Source: Ammoniphilus sp. YIM 78166 (GTDB lineage: Bacteria > Bacillota > Bacilli > Aneurinibacillales > RAOX-1). Taken from it: 64,000 bases of DNA. Position 1 is the stretch's first letter. The number at the start of each line of letters is the position of its first letter. The position numbers and the translations under genes are program-made. The notes under the pieces were generated by a model. The model did no database searches and had not been told where the DNA came from. It was given only the letters and a program-made list of their open reading frames with translations. Where the stretch lies: NCBI RefSeq assembly GCF_004522215.1, contig NZ_SDLR01000008.1:62001-126000 (forward strand). Reading direction: 5' to 3'. This document shows positions 1-8,374 of this stretch, piece by piece.

Positions 1-30
1 AATATGCTTGCCTTTCCCGGCAAGCATATT
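1..30. terminator. perfect 12-bp stem-loop at window edge
   Basis: Bases 1-12 and 19-30 are exact reverse complements around a 6-base loop (TTTCCC). It lies upstream of the MFS gene and probably ends a transcription unit outside the window. No clear U-tract follows, so terminator function is inferred from the stem alone. Confidence 0.5.
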
Positions 31-67
31 CTATTGCCTGTTGGGTTGAGGTGCAGGGAGGTACGGG

Positions 68-1237
68 ATGATTTTCTATTACATCTTAATCATGAACGTG
101 TTGAACCAGATTGCCTTTAAAGGAAATAAATTCTTGACTACCTTGTTTGCCATAGAGTTAGGGGCTAGTCCTGTTGCCCTTGGGATTCTAGTGGCGCTTT
201 CGTCTTTATTTCCCTTGTTTCTGGCTTTCCACGCCGGCCGGATTTCAGATGTGTTCGGGAATCGGTTGCCTCTACTTTGCGGGGCTGCGGGAGTAGGGCT
301 AGGATTATTTTTGCCCTTCATCTTTAAGAATTTAAGCATTTTATTTGTTTCCCAAATTTTGATTGGGGCATTTTATCTATTTTTTCATGTCGCGATCCAA
401 AATCTAATCGGGGCTCTAAGCGATGATCAATCTCGAACAAATAACTTTTCCTTATTTAGCCTTGGGGGAGCAGGATCAGGCTTGATTGCTCCCCTCTTCG
501 TTGGATTTTCTATCGACTATATGGGACATTCCTTCACCTATTTCTGGCTTAGCCTATTTGCTTTTATCCCGGGCGTTATCCTGCTTCTGATTCCTCTGCC
601 CCTGGGGCTCACCAGGGAGAAAAAAGAAAAAGTGGCCAAGGCTTGGTATCGCTCCGGCATGATGGAGCTGTTGCGAATTGCTCCCTTGCGCAAAGCCATT
701 TTTACAAGTGGAATCATTCTTACGGCAATTGGGTTTTATCAATTCTATTTTCCCATTTACGGCGCATCCATTGGTCTATCAGCTTCGATAATCGGGATCA
801 TCTTAAGTATTTACTCCGGCGCCTTTCTTGTTGTGCGCGTCATCATGCCATTCCTGGTTCGAAAGACGAGCGAGGAAACAGTCCTAGCTAGTTCGATGCT
901 ATTCGGAAGCGTTCCGTTTTTACTTATGCCGTCTGCGGAGACGACAGTTGCGCTTTCCTTCCTCTCTTTTCTGCTCGGCTTGGGGCTAGGCGCAGGTCAA
1001 CCCTTATCGATTGTGTTAACCTACAATCATTCCCCGGAAGGGAGAACGGGGGAAGCTCTTGGGACGCGGGTAACCATAAATAAGCTCATTCAAGTCACTA
1101 TTCCCCTTGCTGCTGGCTTTTTCGGCTCCACTTTTGGGCTAATGCCTATCTTTTTGGGTACCACTGTACTGCTGTTATACGGAGCTGGTAGCAATTCGAA
1201 GATTCTTGCAAAGAAAACAGTCCCGGGAGAGAAGTAG
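68..1237 (+). CDS. MFS transporter
   Basis: A 389-residue hydrophobic protein with about twelve membrane segments, of normal length for a major facilitator superfamily carrier in the cytoplasmic membrane. The cytoplasmic loop between helices 2 and 3 carries an MFS A-motif-like stretch (GRISDVFGNR, near residue 57), and a Gly-rich GLGLGAGQPLS segment lies near residue 305. The start has a GGAGG ribosome site 7-8 bases upstream. It resembles the MFS protein at 56457-57677 over the whole length (for example GxGQPLS followed by SPxxRxGExLGxR), so the two are paralogues. The latter sits among phthalate genes, so an aromatic acid is a reasonable but unproven substrate. It converges on the IclR gene 31 bases downstream. 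Confidence 0.85.
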   Translation: MIFYYILIMNVLNQIAFKGNKFLTTLFAIELGASPVALGILVALSSLFPLFLAFHAGRISDVFGNRLPLLCGAAGVGLGLFLPFIFKNLSILFVSQILIGAFYLFFHVAIQNLIGALSDDQSRTNNFSLFSLGGAGSGLIAPLFVGFSIDYMGHSFTYFWLSLFAFIPGVILLLIPLPLGLTREKKEKVAKAWYRSGMMELLRIAPLRKAIFTSGIILTAIGFYQFYFPIYGASIGLSASIIGIILSIYSGAFLVVRVIMPFLVRKTSEETVLASSMLFGSVPFLLMPSAETTVALSFLSFLLGLGLGAGQPLSIVLTYNHSPEGRTGEALGTRVTINKLIQVTIPLAAGFFGSTFGLMPIFLGTTVLLLYGAGSNSKILAKKTVPGEK

Positions 1238-1268
1238 GCATGTACCTTTCCTAGGACTGCATTCTTTT

Positions 1269-2048
1269 TTAATCTTCCATTGAAAGTCTTTCGGAGATCT
1301 CCCTACCAGCAGCTTGGGCTTCCTTGATCAGATGGGCTAATTTCTTCCGGTTCACTGCTTGAATGGGAACAGGAATGGAGATGGCGGCAAAAACACAACC
1401 CTCAGCATCTCGAATCGGGGCGGCAATGTCAACAATCCCCTCTTGGAACTCTTCCTCACTTACCGCATAGCCTTGGCTTCTGATTTGTTCTAAAGTCTCA
1501 CGAAAGCGCCTCTCCGTTGTTATGGTTTTCCTGGTGAAGGGTCGGAGTCCGTGATGTATAATTTTGTCAATTAATTCTGCTTCCTGGTAAGCAATAATCA
1601 CCTTTCCAGAACTCGTACAATAAGCTGGTGCCTTTTTTCCGATATGACCATAGTACTTGACTGCATGGCTTTTTTCGATGGAAAAGATATAAGACACTTC
1701 CAGATCTTCAAGAATCATAAATTGAACGCTTTCATTTATCGATGCGACAAGTTTATGAATAATAGGTAGAGACTCAGTAAGGGCGTTTTGCTCCGAGCTT
1801 GCGATACTGCTTAGGGTTAGTATTGATTGGCCTAGACGATAACGTCTTGTCTTGGGATTCTGAGTAACAAATTCTTCACTGGCTAAAGTAAGTAATAATC
1901 GACTAATTGTACTTTTGCTAAGACCAAGTGAAAGGGATAAATCTGTCACTTTTTTTTCAGGTTCCTCCTGCGAGAAGCTGCGTAAAATACGTAAAGCATT
2001 TTTGACGGACCAAAGGAGGTATTCCTCATTTGATTTTCTAGCTTCCAT
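1269..2048 (-). CDS. IclR family transcriptional regulator
   Basis: A 259-residue protein with the IclR layout: an N-terminal winged helix-turn-helix (about residues 10-75, with LSLGLSKSTISRLLLTLASEEFV) followed by a ligand-binding domain containing YCTSSGKVIIAY and AAPIRDAEG signatures. Members bind an aromatic or related small acid and repress or activate neighbouring catabolic operons. It is divergent from the EutA-like gene, with a 206-base intergenic region holding a candidate operator at 2164-2180. The ATG is preceded by GAAAGGA. The ligand cannot be read from sequence. It is one of eight IclR proteins in the window. Confidence 0.9.
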   Translation of the reverse strand: MEARKSNEEYLLWSVKNALRILRSFSQEEPEKKVTDLSLSLGLSKSTISRLLLTLASEEFVTQNPKTRRYRLGQSILTLSSIASSEQNALTESLPIIHKLVASINESVQFMILEDLEVSYIFSIEKSHAVKYYGHIGKKAPAYCTSSGKVIIAYQEAELIDKIIHHGLRPFTRKTITTERRFRETLEQIRSQGYAVSEEEFQEGIVDIAAPIRDAEGCVFAAISIPVPIQAVNRKKLAHLIKEAQAAGREISERLSMED

Positions 2049-2163
2049 AAGTATCCTTTCTCATTTCGTTATTTGTTAATTTAAAATATTATAAATAATG
2101 ATACGGGTGTAGTGACCTGTTCTTCTATATGGAAAATAAGGTGATTAAAAAATATAAAAAAAC

Positions 2164-2180
2164 GTTCCGCCTATAAGAAC
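2164..2180. promoter_or_regulatory. candidate IclR operator
   Basis: GTTCCGCCTATAAGAAC is a 17-base interrupted palindrome (GTTC/GAAC ends) between the divergent IclR and EutA-like genes. Similar GTT..TATAG..GAAC elements occur upstream of pobA and praB. Assignment to the adjacent IclR protein is inference. Confidence 0.45.
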
Positions 2181-2254
2181 AACCAAACCTACTTTAGTCT
2201 AAATTAAAATAAAATTCAAATAACTAATATCTTTATAGAAAGAGGGAGCGTATT

Positions 2255-3790
2255 ATGCACGACCATGAACATGACCACGACCACGAACATGACCACGACC
2301 ACCATCATGATGAAAATGTGGATGATGGTACAGATGAGGATAATGTCCTCTATAAAATGGAAAATATCAAGCTAGTATCAGTCGGAATTGATATTGGTTC
2401 CTCTGGAACACAGGTGATTTTTTCTCTTCTGAAGTTGAAGAGAGCGGCAAAAGATCTTTCCAGCAGATTTGTTGTGGTTTCAAGGGATTCTATTTATCGC
2501 TCACCGGTAACTCTGACCCCCTATATAGACTCCGAAAAAATTGATGACCAAGCAATTGGAAAAATTGTAGGAGATGCATACACGGAAGCGGGGATCAAAC
2601 CAGATGAAGTACATACAGGTGCTGTTATCCTAACAGGCGAAGCGATTCGACGACATAATGCTCGGGCGATTGCAGATGTGTTGGCGGTGGAAGGCGGACA
2701 GTTTGTTTGTGCTTCAGCAGGACATAATATGGAAGCACTTTTGGCTGCTTATGGTTCGGGCGCCTCCCATGAATCCTATGAACGGGAATGTCGGATACTT
2801 AACATTGATATCGGTGGAGGCACAACAAAACTTGCCATTGTGGAAAAAGGAAGAGTAGTAGAAACGGCTGCCGTTCATATCGGTGGGCGATTGATTGCTT
2901 ATGATGAAAATAATCGAATTACTAGATTAGAGCCAGGAGGAGCCTTTATCGCCGAGAAGGCAGGTATTCCACTCCAACTCGGCGATAAACTTGAACCTGA
3001 AGCACTTGGAAAGATTACATCATGGATGGCTCAAGCGATTGTGGATATCATCCAAAACGAACAATCCGACTCGCCGTTGATGGAACTCTACTTGACTGCT
3101 CCCTTGATGAATGTGGGAAAGATTGGAGGAGTCTTGTTCTCCGGAGGGGTTGGGGAGTATGTGTATGGCCGCGAACAGCGATCATTTGGAGACTTGGGTA
3201 AGATGCTGGGACATGCGCTAATGCTGAAGGGAGCAACCGGTGAGATTCCTTGGCCTTTGCTTCCGGCAAAAGAGTGCATCAGAGCGACAGTAGTCGGAGC
3301 TTCAGAATTTAGCGTTCAAGTCAGTGGAAATACATTGTACCTATCCAATGAAAGCTTGATTCCCAGAAAGAATTTGCAGGTATTAAAACCTTCCTACGAA
3401 CTTAAGGGCCCCATAGATTCCATCAGCTTGGCACGATCTATAAGGGAGCATTATGAAGCATTTGATTTGATAGAGGGGGAGTCGGAGGTCGCGCTTGCTT
3501 TTCAGTGGGTGGGAGAGCCTTCTTACGAAAGGGTATCTGCTTTCGCCGAGGGTCTAGTTGAAGCCCTGCCCCAGACCATACAGAATAAGAAGCCAATCTA
3601 CGTAGTCTTGGATGGTGACCTTGCGCGGACTGTAGGATCTATCCTTAAAGAGGAATTCCATGTTGAAAATGACTTGCTCACGATTGATAGTATTACCCTT
3701 CAAGACTTCGATTTTATTGATATTGGGCAAATGCTTCAACCTTCAGGGACGATTCCCGTTACGGTGAAGTCATTGATTTTTCAGTTATAA
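2255..3790 (+). CDS. EutA-like ammonia-lyase reactivating factor, His/Asp-rich N-terminus
   Basis: A 511-residue protein of the EutA family. EutA proteins are ATPases of the actin/Hsp70 fold that reactivate adenosylcobalamin-dependent ethanolamine ammonia-lyase by exchanging damaged cofactor. The actin-fold phosphate motifs are visible: VGIDIGSSGTQ near residue 43 and LNIDIGGGTTKLAIVE near residue 180, with a later LFSGGVGEYV adenosine-type motif. Residues 2-21 are almost only His, Asp and Glu, a likely metal-binding tail. No eutB, eutC, cobalamin enzyme or microcompartment gene is in the window, so the gene is an orphan here and its client is unknown. The ATG has a GAGGGAG site, and a terminator follows at 3797-3850. 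Confidence 0.85.
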   Translation: MHDHEHDHDHEHDHDHHHDENVDDGTDEDNVLYKMENIKLVSVGIDIGSSGTQVIFSLLKLKRAAKDLSSRFVVVSRDSIYRSPVTLTPYIDSEKIDDQAIGKIVGDAYTEAGIKPDEVHTGAVILTGEAIRRHNARAIADVLAVEGGQFVCASAGHNMEALLAAYGSGASHESYERECRILNIDIGGGTTKLAIVEKGRVVETAAVHIGGRLIAYDENNRITRLEPGGAFIAEKAGIPLQLGDKLEPEALGKITSWMAQAIVDIIQNEQSDSPLMELYLTAPLMNVGKIGGVLFSGGVGEYVYGREQRSFGDLGKMLGHALMLKGATGEIPWPLLPAKECIRATVVGASEFSVQVSGNTLYLSNESLIPRKNLQVLKPSYELKGPIDSISLARSIREHYEAFDLIEGESEVALAFQWVGEPSYERVSAFAEGLVEALPQTIQNKKPIYVVLDGDLARTVGSILKEEFHVENDLLTIDSITLQDFDFIDIGQMLQPSGTIPVTVKSLIFQL

Positions 3791-3796
3791 ATAGTG

Positions 3797-3850
3797 AAGG
3801 AGCTAATCTAATGGACACGCAAAGTGACCATAGAAAGAGCTCCTTTTTTT
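3797..3850 (+). terminator. rho-independent terminator after EutA-like gene
   Basis: AAGGAGCT (3797-3804) pairs with AGCTCCTT (3838-3845), followed by a run of T. The loop is long (about 33 bases), so the stem is moderate, but the T-run and its place directly after the stop support termination. Confidence 0.6.
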
Positions 3851-3958
3851 GTATGTGCTTCTGTGTTAATAGTTCTTCTGATTCGCTTGGTACAACCATG
3901 CAATTTTATCACTGGTAATTACTCCTACTCCTACGACTGGATCCCGCATTCCGTTTTT

Positions 3959-4732
3959 TTATCCAAAATAACCTAAGTTATCCGAGATCTCATTGGCCAC
4001 TCGAACAAGTTCTTTAGATATAATAGGGATGTTTCGCTCTTTTATTCGGTCTTTCGGGCCGACGACATTAATTGCTGAAATCACGGATCCTGTATAGTCT
4101 CTGATTGGAGCAGCGATGGAGAGAATGCCATCACCTAGCTCTTCATTTCCAACGGCATAACCTTGATTCCTGACCAACTTCAGATGGTTTTTAAATGCGG
4201 CAGGATCGGTAATGGTACGTTCAGTATAGGGATAGAGTCCTTTTTCAGTGATGAAGCGATCAATGAATTCATCATCTTTATACGCTAAAAGTACCTTTCC
4301 GCAACCGCTGCAATGAGCAGGATTATATTTTCCAATATGGGCAAATATGCGGATAGGATGACTGGCTTCAATTTTATGTAAGTATATGACCTCGTATCCG
4401 TCGAGCACTCCGATATGCGTAGACTCAGAAAAACGATCAACAAGCACTTTCATAAATGGTAGCGCTTCCCTGTGGAGCTCTAAATTTGTGGTAATAATGG
4501 TTCCTAGAGATAAAAAACAGGTTCCTAACCGGTATTTTTGGCTTTCCGGCACTTTGGTAACAAACCCTTCAATCGCCATGGTATGCATGAGTCGCTGGAC
4601 CGTGCTTTTCCCGATGCCAAGGGATTTTGATAATTCGCGTATCCCTTTTTCAGGCTCTTCCGCGGAAAAGGAACGCAAGATTCTTAGGGCATTCACAACC
4701 GATGACAAGATGTAGTCCGGATTGATTTGCAT
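3959..4732 (-). CDS. IclR family transcriptional regulator of cluster 1
   Basis: A 257-residue IclR-type regulator: N-terminal HTH with KSLGIGKSTVQRLMHTMAIEGFV, then the effector domain with HCSGCGKVLLAY and AAPIRDYTG. An upstream extension of the frame exists to 4765, but the ATG at 4732 has an AAAGGAG ribosome site at the right distance and gives the usual family length, so I take it as the start. It is transcribed away from the TRAP/Rieske operon that begins at 5171. The 438-base gap contains three copies of a repeated motif spaced exactly 92 bases apart, one just upstream of its own start, which suggests autoregulation and control of cluster 1 (inference). Confidence 0.9.
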   Translation of the reverse strand: MQINPDYILSSVVNALRILRSFSAEEPEKGIRELSKSLGIGKSTVQRLMHTMAIEGFVTKVPESQKYRLGTCFLSLGTIITTNLELHREALPFMKVLVDRFSESTHIGVLDGYEVIYLHKIEASHPIRIFAHIGKYNPAHCSGCGKVLLAYKDDEFIDRFITEKGLYPYTERTITDPAAFKNHLKLVRNQGYAVGNEELGDGILSIAAPIRDYTGSVISAINVVGPKDRIKERNIPIISKELVRVANEISDNLGYFG

Positions 4733-4757
4733 ATACTTCTCCTTTCTAATTTTGTTT

Positions 4758-4788
4758 TGTCCCACATGAAGGGAAGTGCTCCCATAAT
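4758..4788. promoter_or_regulatory. 31-bp motif copy 1 (partial)
   Basis: TGTCCCACATGAAGG matches the first 15 bases of the motif at 4850, 4942 and 18907 with one change; the right half is poorly conserved. It lies just upstream of the IclR gene at 4732 and exactly 92 bases before the next copy. Confidence 0.5.
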
Positions 4789-4849
4789 TAATATATAAAC
4801 ATTATAAAACAAATCATAAAAGAAAAAATAGTCTTAAATTTTTAATTAG

Positions 4850-4880
4850 TGTCCCGTATGAAGGTTCATAGATCTTTTAT
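4850..4880. promoter_or_regulatory. 31-bp motif copy 2
   Basis: The left part is TGTCCCGTATGAAGG and the right part is TAGATCTTTTAT. The motif is an imperfect dyad (ATGAAGG against CTTTTAT). It matches the copies at 4942 and 18907 and is a candidate regulator-binding site for the cluster 1 promoter region. Confidence 0.65.
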
Positions 4881-4941
4881 GGTGTACGAAATCGAATATA
4901 ATACTATTAACAAGGTGATAAACAAAAAATAAATACCAAAT

Positions 4942-4972
4942 TGTCCCGCATGAAGGTGCTAGGTACTTTTAT
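4942..4972. promoter_or_regulatory. 31-bp motif copy 3
   Basis: The left part is TGTCCCGCATGAAGG and the right part is TAGGTACTTTTAT, about 200 bases before the TRAP permease start and exactly 92 bases after copy 2. The sequence after copies 2 and 3 also shows faint similarity, as if a 92-bp unit had been duplicated. Confidence 0.65.
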
Positions 4973-5170
4973 ACGGTCTAAAGTGAAGGTAGAATTCAGA
5001 ATATAACCAATACAACAAACAAAAAACAGAATATTGAATATTGATTGTTTAGGTCAGCGTGAAAGAGATGTTGGGTATGGAGAATAAAGAGTTGCTGAAG
5101 GGAGTGATGAGACCCTCGGATGAAGGTAGAGGGTGTAGGCCTTTTAAAAAAATCTTTGGTGGTGAAAACA

Positions 5171-7129
5171 ATGTCAGGAAAAGCAAAGTGGTTCACATCC
5201 TTGTTCCAAGAAGGGTATAGGGCTGTTCCTCAAGGAATTACTTACTACTTATTTGTTGGGTTAGCACTCGTCCTGTCTGCTTTTGAACTCTGGCTAGGTT
5301 CAGTAGGGAATATGAGTCCTTATTATTACAGTGTTGTATTCTTGACTTTTATCCTGCCCATTACCTTATTGACGACGAGAAGCACGAAAAAAGCATCAGC
5401 CAATCCAAGTGTTATGGACTATATCTTTGCGGTGCTTACTCTCCTTTCAGGAGCCTATATTGTAATTAACGTCAAGTCATTTCTAACGAGAATCAGTGGG
5501 GTGGATCCCCTATCGAACATTGACTTGGCTGCTGCCTTTGTTTTGCTAGCCGCAGTCCTGGAGCTGACGCGGCGGACGCTGGGATTTGGCTTAACAGCTC
5601 TTCTCTTAATTGGGATTGGATACGCTTTCTTAGGGCATCTCATCCCTGGAACCTTTGGACATCGTTCGGTAACACTTGAGCGTTTCCTAGAAGAGATGGT
5701 GTTTACCGCAAATGGGATTTTTGGATCGCCTGTTCAAGTAGCAGCAACGTACGCGTTCTTATTCATCGCTTTCGGTCACTTTTTTCAGGCCGCAGGCGCA
5801 GGACAATTTATTTTCGATATATGTGCCGTGTTTATGGGAAGACGGGTAGGGGGATTGGCGAAGGTTGCTGTTAGCTCAGCAGGGGTATTCGGGAGCATAT
5901 CAGGAAGTCCATCCGCAGATGTGGCTACAACGGGCTCCATCAACATCCCAATGATGAAAAAAAGGGGATATTCCCCGGTATTTGCTGGTGGCGTAGAGGC
6001 AGCTGCAGCATCTGGAGGGACGATCCTACCTCCCATTATGGGTTCCGTTGCCTTTCTAATGGCCGAATTTACAGGGATCGCGTACGTAGATATAGCAATT
6101 GCAACGATCTTATGTGCTGTCCTCTACTACGTAGGGATCTACATGCAAGTTCATTTCCGTTCCCTTAAGTTGAACCTGGTTGGCATGGATGATAAAGATA
6201 TTCCAGACTTCTGGAAAACCTTCAAATCCGGATTCTACTATGTATTCCCAATCATCATTCTTATCTGGGCAATGCATAAAGGGTTTACGCCATCGTTAGC
6301 GGCCTGTTATGGGATCGCTGCCATTTTCATCTTTAGCTTCGTGCGCAGGAGCACGTGGATTACACCTAAGCATTTAGTTGAGATATTTACTAGCGTGGTC
6401 TACTCCATTGCCCCTTTAACGGTAGCGACAGCTGCGGCGGGAATTATTATCGGGGTTATTAATCTAACAGGAATGGCTGGAAAATTTACTTCTCTCATTT
6501 TCACGCTGACTGGAGGAAGCATTCTGCTTTCCTTAATCGTTTCGGCTATGATCTGCATTGTATTGGGGATGGGGATGCCGACGCCTTCCGTGTATGTGTT
6601 GGTTGCAGCGTTGGTTGCTCCGGCTCTTATGCAGCTGGGATTAGAATTGTTGCCCGTACATCTATTCCTTGTATTTTTCGCGGCCCTATCTGCCATTACG
6701 CCACCTGTGGGTGTTGCAGCCTTTACAGCTGCAGGAATAGCGAATGCAAATCCTCTTTCCATTGGAATTCAAGCGAGTAAATTGGCTTTCGTCGGATTTG
6801 TCATTCCATTCATGTTTGTTTATCAACCGAGCTTACTCCTGCAGGGGGATGTAGGAATGATTATTTTCACGGCAATTACAGCGCTATTCGGTGTTTATGC
6901 CTTGGCAGCGGCATTTGAGGGTTACTTAATATCCCAGCTGAACCTTGTGGAACGCATTCTATTATTAATTTCAGGGTTAACCATGATCTATCCGGATATC
7001 ACCCTTAACGCCATTGCGGCCATTGGAATCGCTGTCATTTACATCAGGAGCCGAAACCAGGTGAAACATCAAGTGAAAGTGAAGGCAGGCACAGAAGAAC
7101 AGCCGGTGGCCCTTACCCATTCTCGATAA
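5171..7129 (+). CDS. TRAP transporter fused permease (4TM-12TM)
   Basis: A 652-residue membrane protein of the fused TRAP permease type used by TAXI systems: an N-terminal small-subunit-like block of about four helices followed by a DctM-like large subunit. Family signatures are SSAGVFGSISGSPSADVATTG and GMGMPTPSVYVLVAALVAP. With the TAXI protein encoded 57 bases downstream it should form a sodium- or proton-driven, high-affinity importer of an organic acid. The frame extends to an ATG at 5120, but the ATG at 5171, preceded by GGTGGTG, gives a normal N-terminus. It is the first gene of cluster 1, and its paralogue is at 51489-53432. The substrate is probably an aromatic di-acid, from context. 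Confidence 0.9.
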   Translation: MSGKAKWFTSLFQEGYRAVPQGITYYLFVGLALVLSAFELWLGSVGNMSPYYYSVVFLTFILPITLLTTRSTKKASANPSVMDYIFAVLTLLSGAYIVINVKSFLTRISGVDPLSNIDLAAAFVLLAAVLELTRRTLGFGLTALLLIGIGYAFLGHLIPGTFGHRSVTLERFLEEMVFTANGIFGSPVQVAATYAFLFIAFGHFFQAAGAGQFIFDICAVFMGRRVGGLAKVAVSSAGVFGSISGSPSADVATTGSINIPMMKKRGYSPVFAGGVEAAAASGGTILPPIMGSVAFLMAEFTGIAYVDIAIATILCAVLYYVGIYMQVHFRSLKLNLVGMDDKDIPDFWKTFKSGFYYVFPIIILIWAMHKGFTPSLAACYGIAAIFIFSFVRRSTWITPKHLVEIFTSVVYSIAPLTVATAAAGIIIGVINLTGMAGKFTSLIFTLTGGSILLSLIVSAMICIVLGMGMPTPSVYVLVAALVAPALMQLGLELLPVHLFLVFFAALSAITPPVGVAAFTAAGIANANPLSIGIQASKLAFVGFVIPFMFVYQPSLLLQGDVGMIIFTAITALFGVYALAAAFEGYLISQLNLVERILLLISGLTMIYPDITLNAIAAIGIAVIYIRSRNQVKHQVKVKAGTEEQPVALTHSR

Positions 7130-7186
7130 GGTAATGCTTAAACCGCATTATTCTATAAATCTATAAAAATCCTAGGGGGAAAAAGT

Positions 7187-8287
7187 ATGAAGAAACGACT
7201 TGCTGCATCGTTTATTACCGTAATGGCTAGTTCTCTGCTGTTAATTGGATGCGGAGGACAACCGACTGCTAAGGAACCAAGTCCTGCAACACCCGCTTCA
7301 CCACAAGCTTCTGCACCTGCTCCAGAAACGCCTGCAGCAACCCAACAGCCGCAAGGTGCAAAAGTCGTCGATTCTATGGTTTTGACCTTGGGTGGTGCCT
7401 CACCTGGTGGGTTTTGGTCCCTCATTGGTGAAGGTATTGGGAATATCATTCGTGAAGCCGTACCCAATACCCAATTTAGTTACGTGACAGGAAATGGGGT
7501 TTCTAATACGATTCAGGCTGCTAACGGAACAATTGAATTGGGATTGGCTCATAATTTTGAAGTGAAAGCTGGCCTCGAAGGTGCTGAGCCGTTTAAAGAA
7601 AAGCTGCCGGCTGTAACGGCCATTGCAACCATGTATAACAATGCACCCCAGCAGTTCATAATGACTCAGGAATTTGCTGATAAGTATGGAATTACTAGCT
7701 TAGCAGATATCGCAGAGAAAAAGCCGCCAATTAAAGTAGCTGTGAACCAGAGAGGAAATTTAACCGAAGCTATTAATCGCTATGCTTTTGAAGCCAATGG
7801 CTTCAATTATGAAAATATCAAGAGTTGGGGCGGGGAAGTATACTATGAACCTTATAAGCCTGCTGCCGACATGATGAAGGATAATAAAGTTGATTTGTTT
7901 GGAGTGCCTGTATTCGCACCCGACGGGAAGATGCTAGAGCTTTTGACTGCTAAGAAGCTAGTCATGCTACCGATAGACGAAAAGGCACAACAATTATTAC
8001 ATGAGAAGTTAGGAATTCCTGCTGGGGTGATTCCTGCTAACTCCTATGAATTCCAGAAAGAAGATGTGGCGACTTCGAACGCCTCTGCTATTCTAACAGT
8101 TGATCCGAATTTGTCTATCGATGAAGCATATACAATTACCAAAACATTAGTAGAAAATCTTGATAAGATCAAGGCGCTTCACAAGGATCTTAAGATTTTA
8201 ACACCTGAGATTATGGCGAATGTCGCGCCGGCCAATCTACATCCAGGGGCAGAACTTTACTATAAGGAAGCTGGCATTATCAAGTAA
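7187..8287 (+). CDS. TAXI family TRAP solute-binding lipoprotein
   Basis: A 366-residue secreted lipoprotein. A Lys/Arg start and hydrophobic core end in the lipobox LIGC with Cys22 as the lipidated residue, then a Pro/Ala-rich linker (about residues 26-60) and a TAXI-type periplasmic-binding domain that begins LTLGGASPGGFWSLIGEG. It captures substrate outside the membrane and delivers it to the permease just upstream. It is closely similar to the binding protein at 63045 (shared APQQF, VxxNQRGN and VPAFAPDGK-type stretches) and more distantly to 50343. A 13-bp hairpin follows before the Rieske gene. Confidence 0.92.
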   Translation: MKKRLAASFITVMASSLLLIGCGGQPTAKEPSPATPASPQASAPAPETPAATQQPQGAKVVDSMVLTLGGASPGGFWSLIGEGIGNIIREAVPNTQFSYVTGNGVSNTIQAANGTIELGLAHNFEVKAGLEGAEPFKEKLPAVTAIATMYNNAPQQFIMTQEFADKYGITSLADIAEKKPPIKVAVNQRGNLTEAINRYAFEANGFNYENIKSWGGEVYYEPYKPAADMMKDNKVDLFGVPVFAPDGKMLELLTAKKLVMLPIDEKAQQLLHEKLGIPAGVIPANSYEFQKEDVATSNASAILTVDPNLSIDEAYTITKTLVENLDKIKALHKDLKILTPEIMANVAPANLHPGAELYYKEAGIIK

Positions 8288-8308
8288 TTATCTATTAGGG
8301 TGTTTAAA

Positions 8309-8337
8309 GAGTTGCTGCTATGAAATAGCAGCAACTC
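8309..8337 (+). other. intra-operon stem-loop
   Basis: A 13-bp perfect stem (8309-8321 with 8325-8337) and a 3-base loop lie between the TAXI and Rieske genes. No T-run follows, so it more likely protects mRNA of the upstream transporter genes or attenuates read-through than fully terminates. Confidence 0.6.
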
Positions 8338-8374
8338 TCAAAAATAATAATCAGGGATACGAGGAGGAGAACGT

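Noticed and set aside
3811..3918. 35-codon reading frame with GAAGGAG site after the EutA-like gene
   Set aside because: It begins inside the loop of the terminator at 3797-3850 and its peptide is low in recognisable features; a chance frame is more likely.
4758..4972. Possible plasmid iterons or parC centromere for the ParM-like pair
   Set aside because: Only three copies at 92-base steps, 12 kb from the pair, and a fourth copy stands alone before nadC; regulatory sites explain the distribution better.
5120..5170. Upstream in-frame ATG start for the TRAP permease
   Set aside because: It would add a 17-residue charged extension, while the ATG at 5171 has its own GGTGGTG site and a normal TRAP N-terminus.
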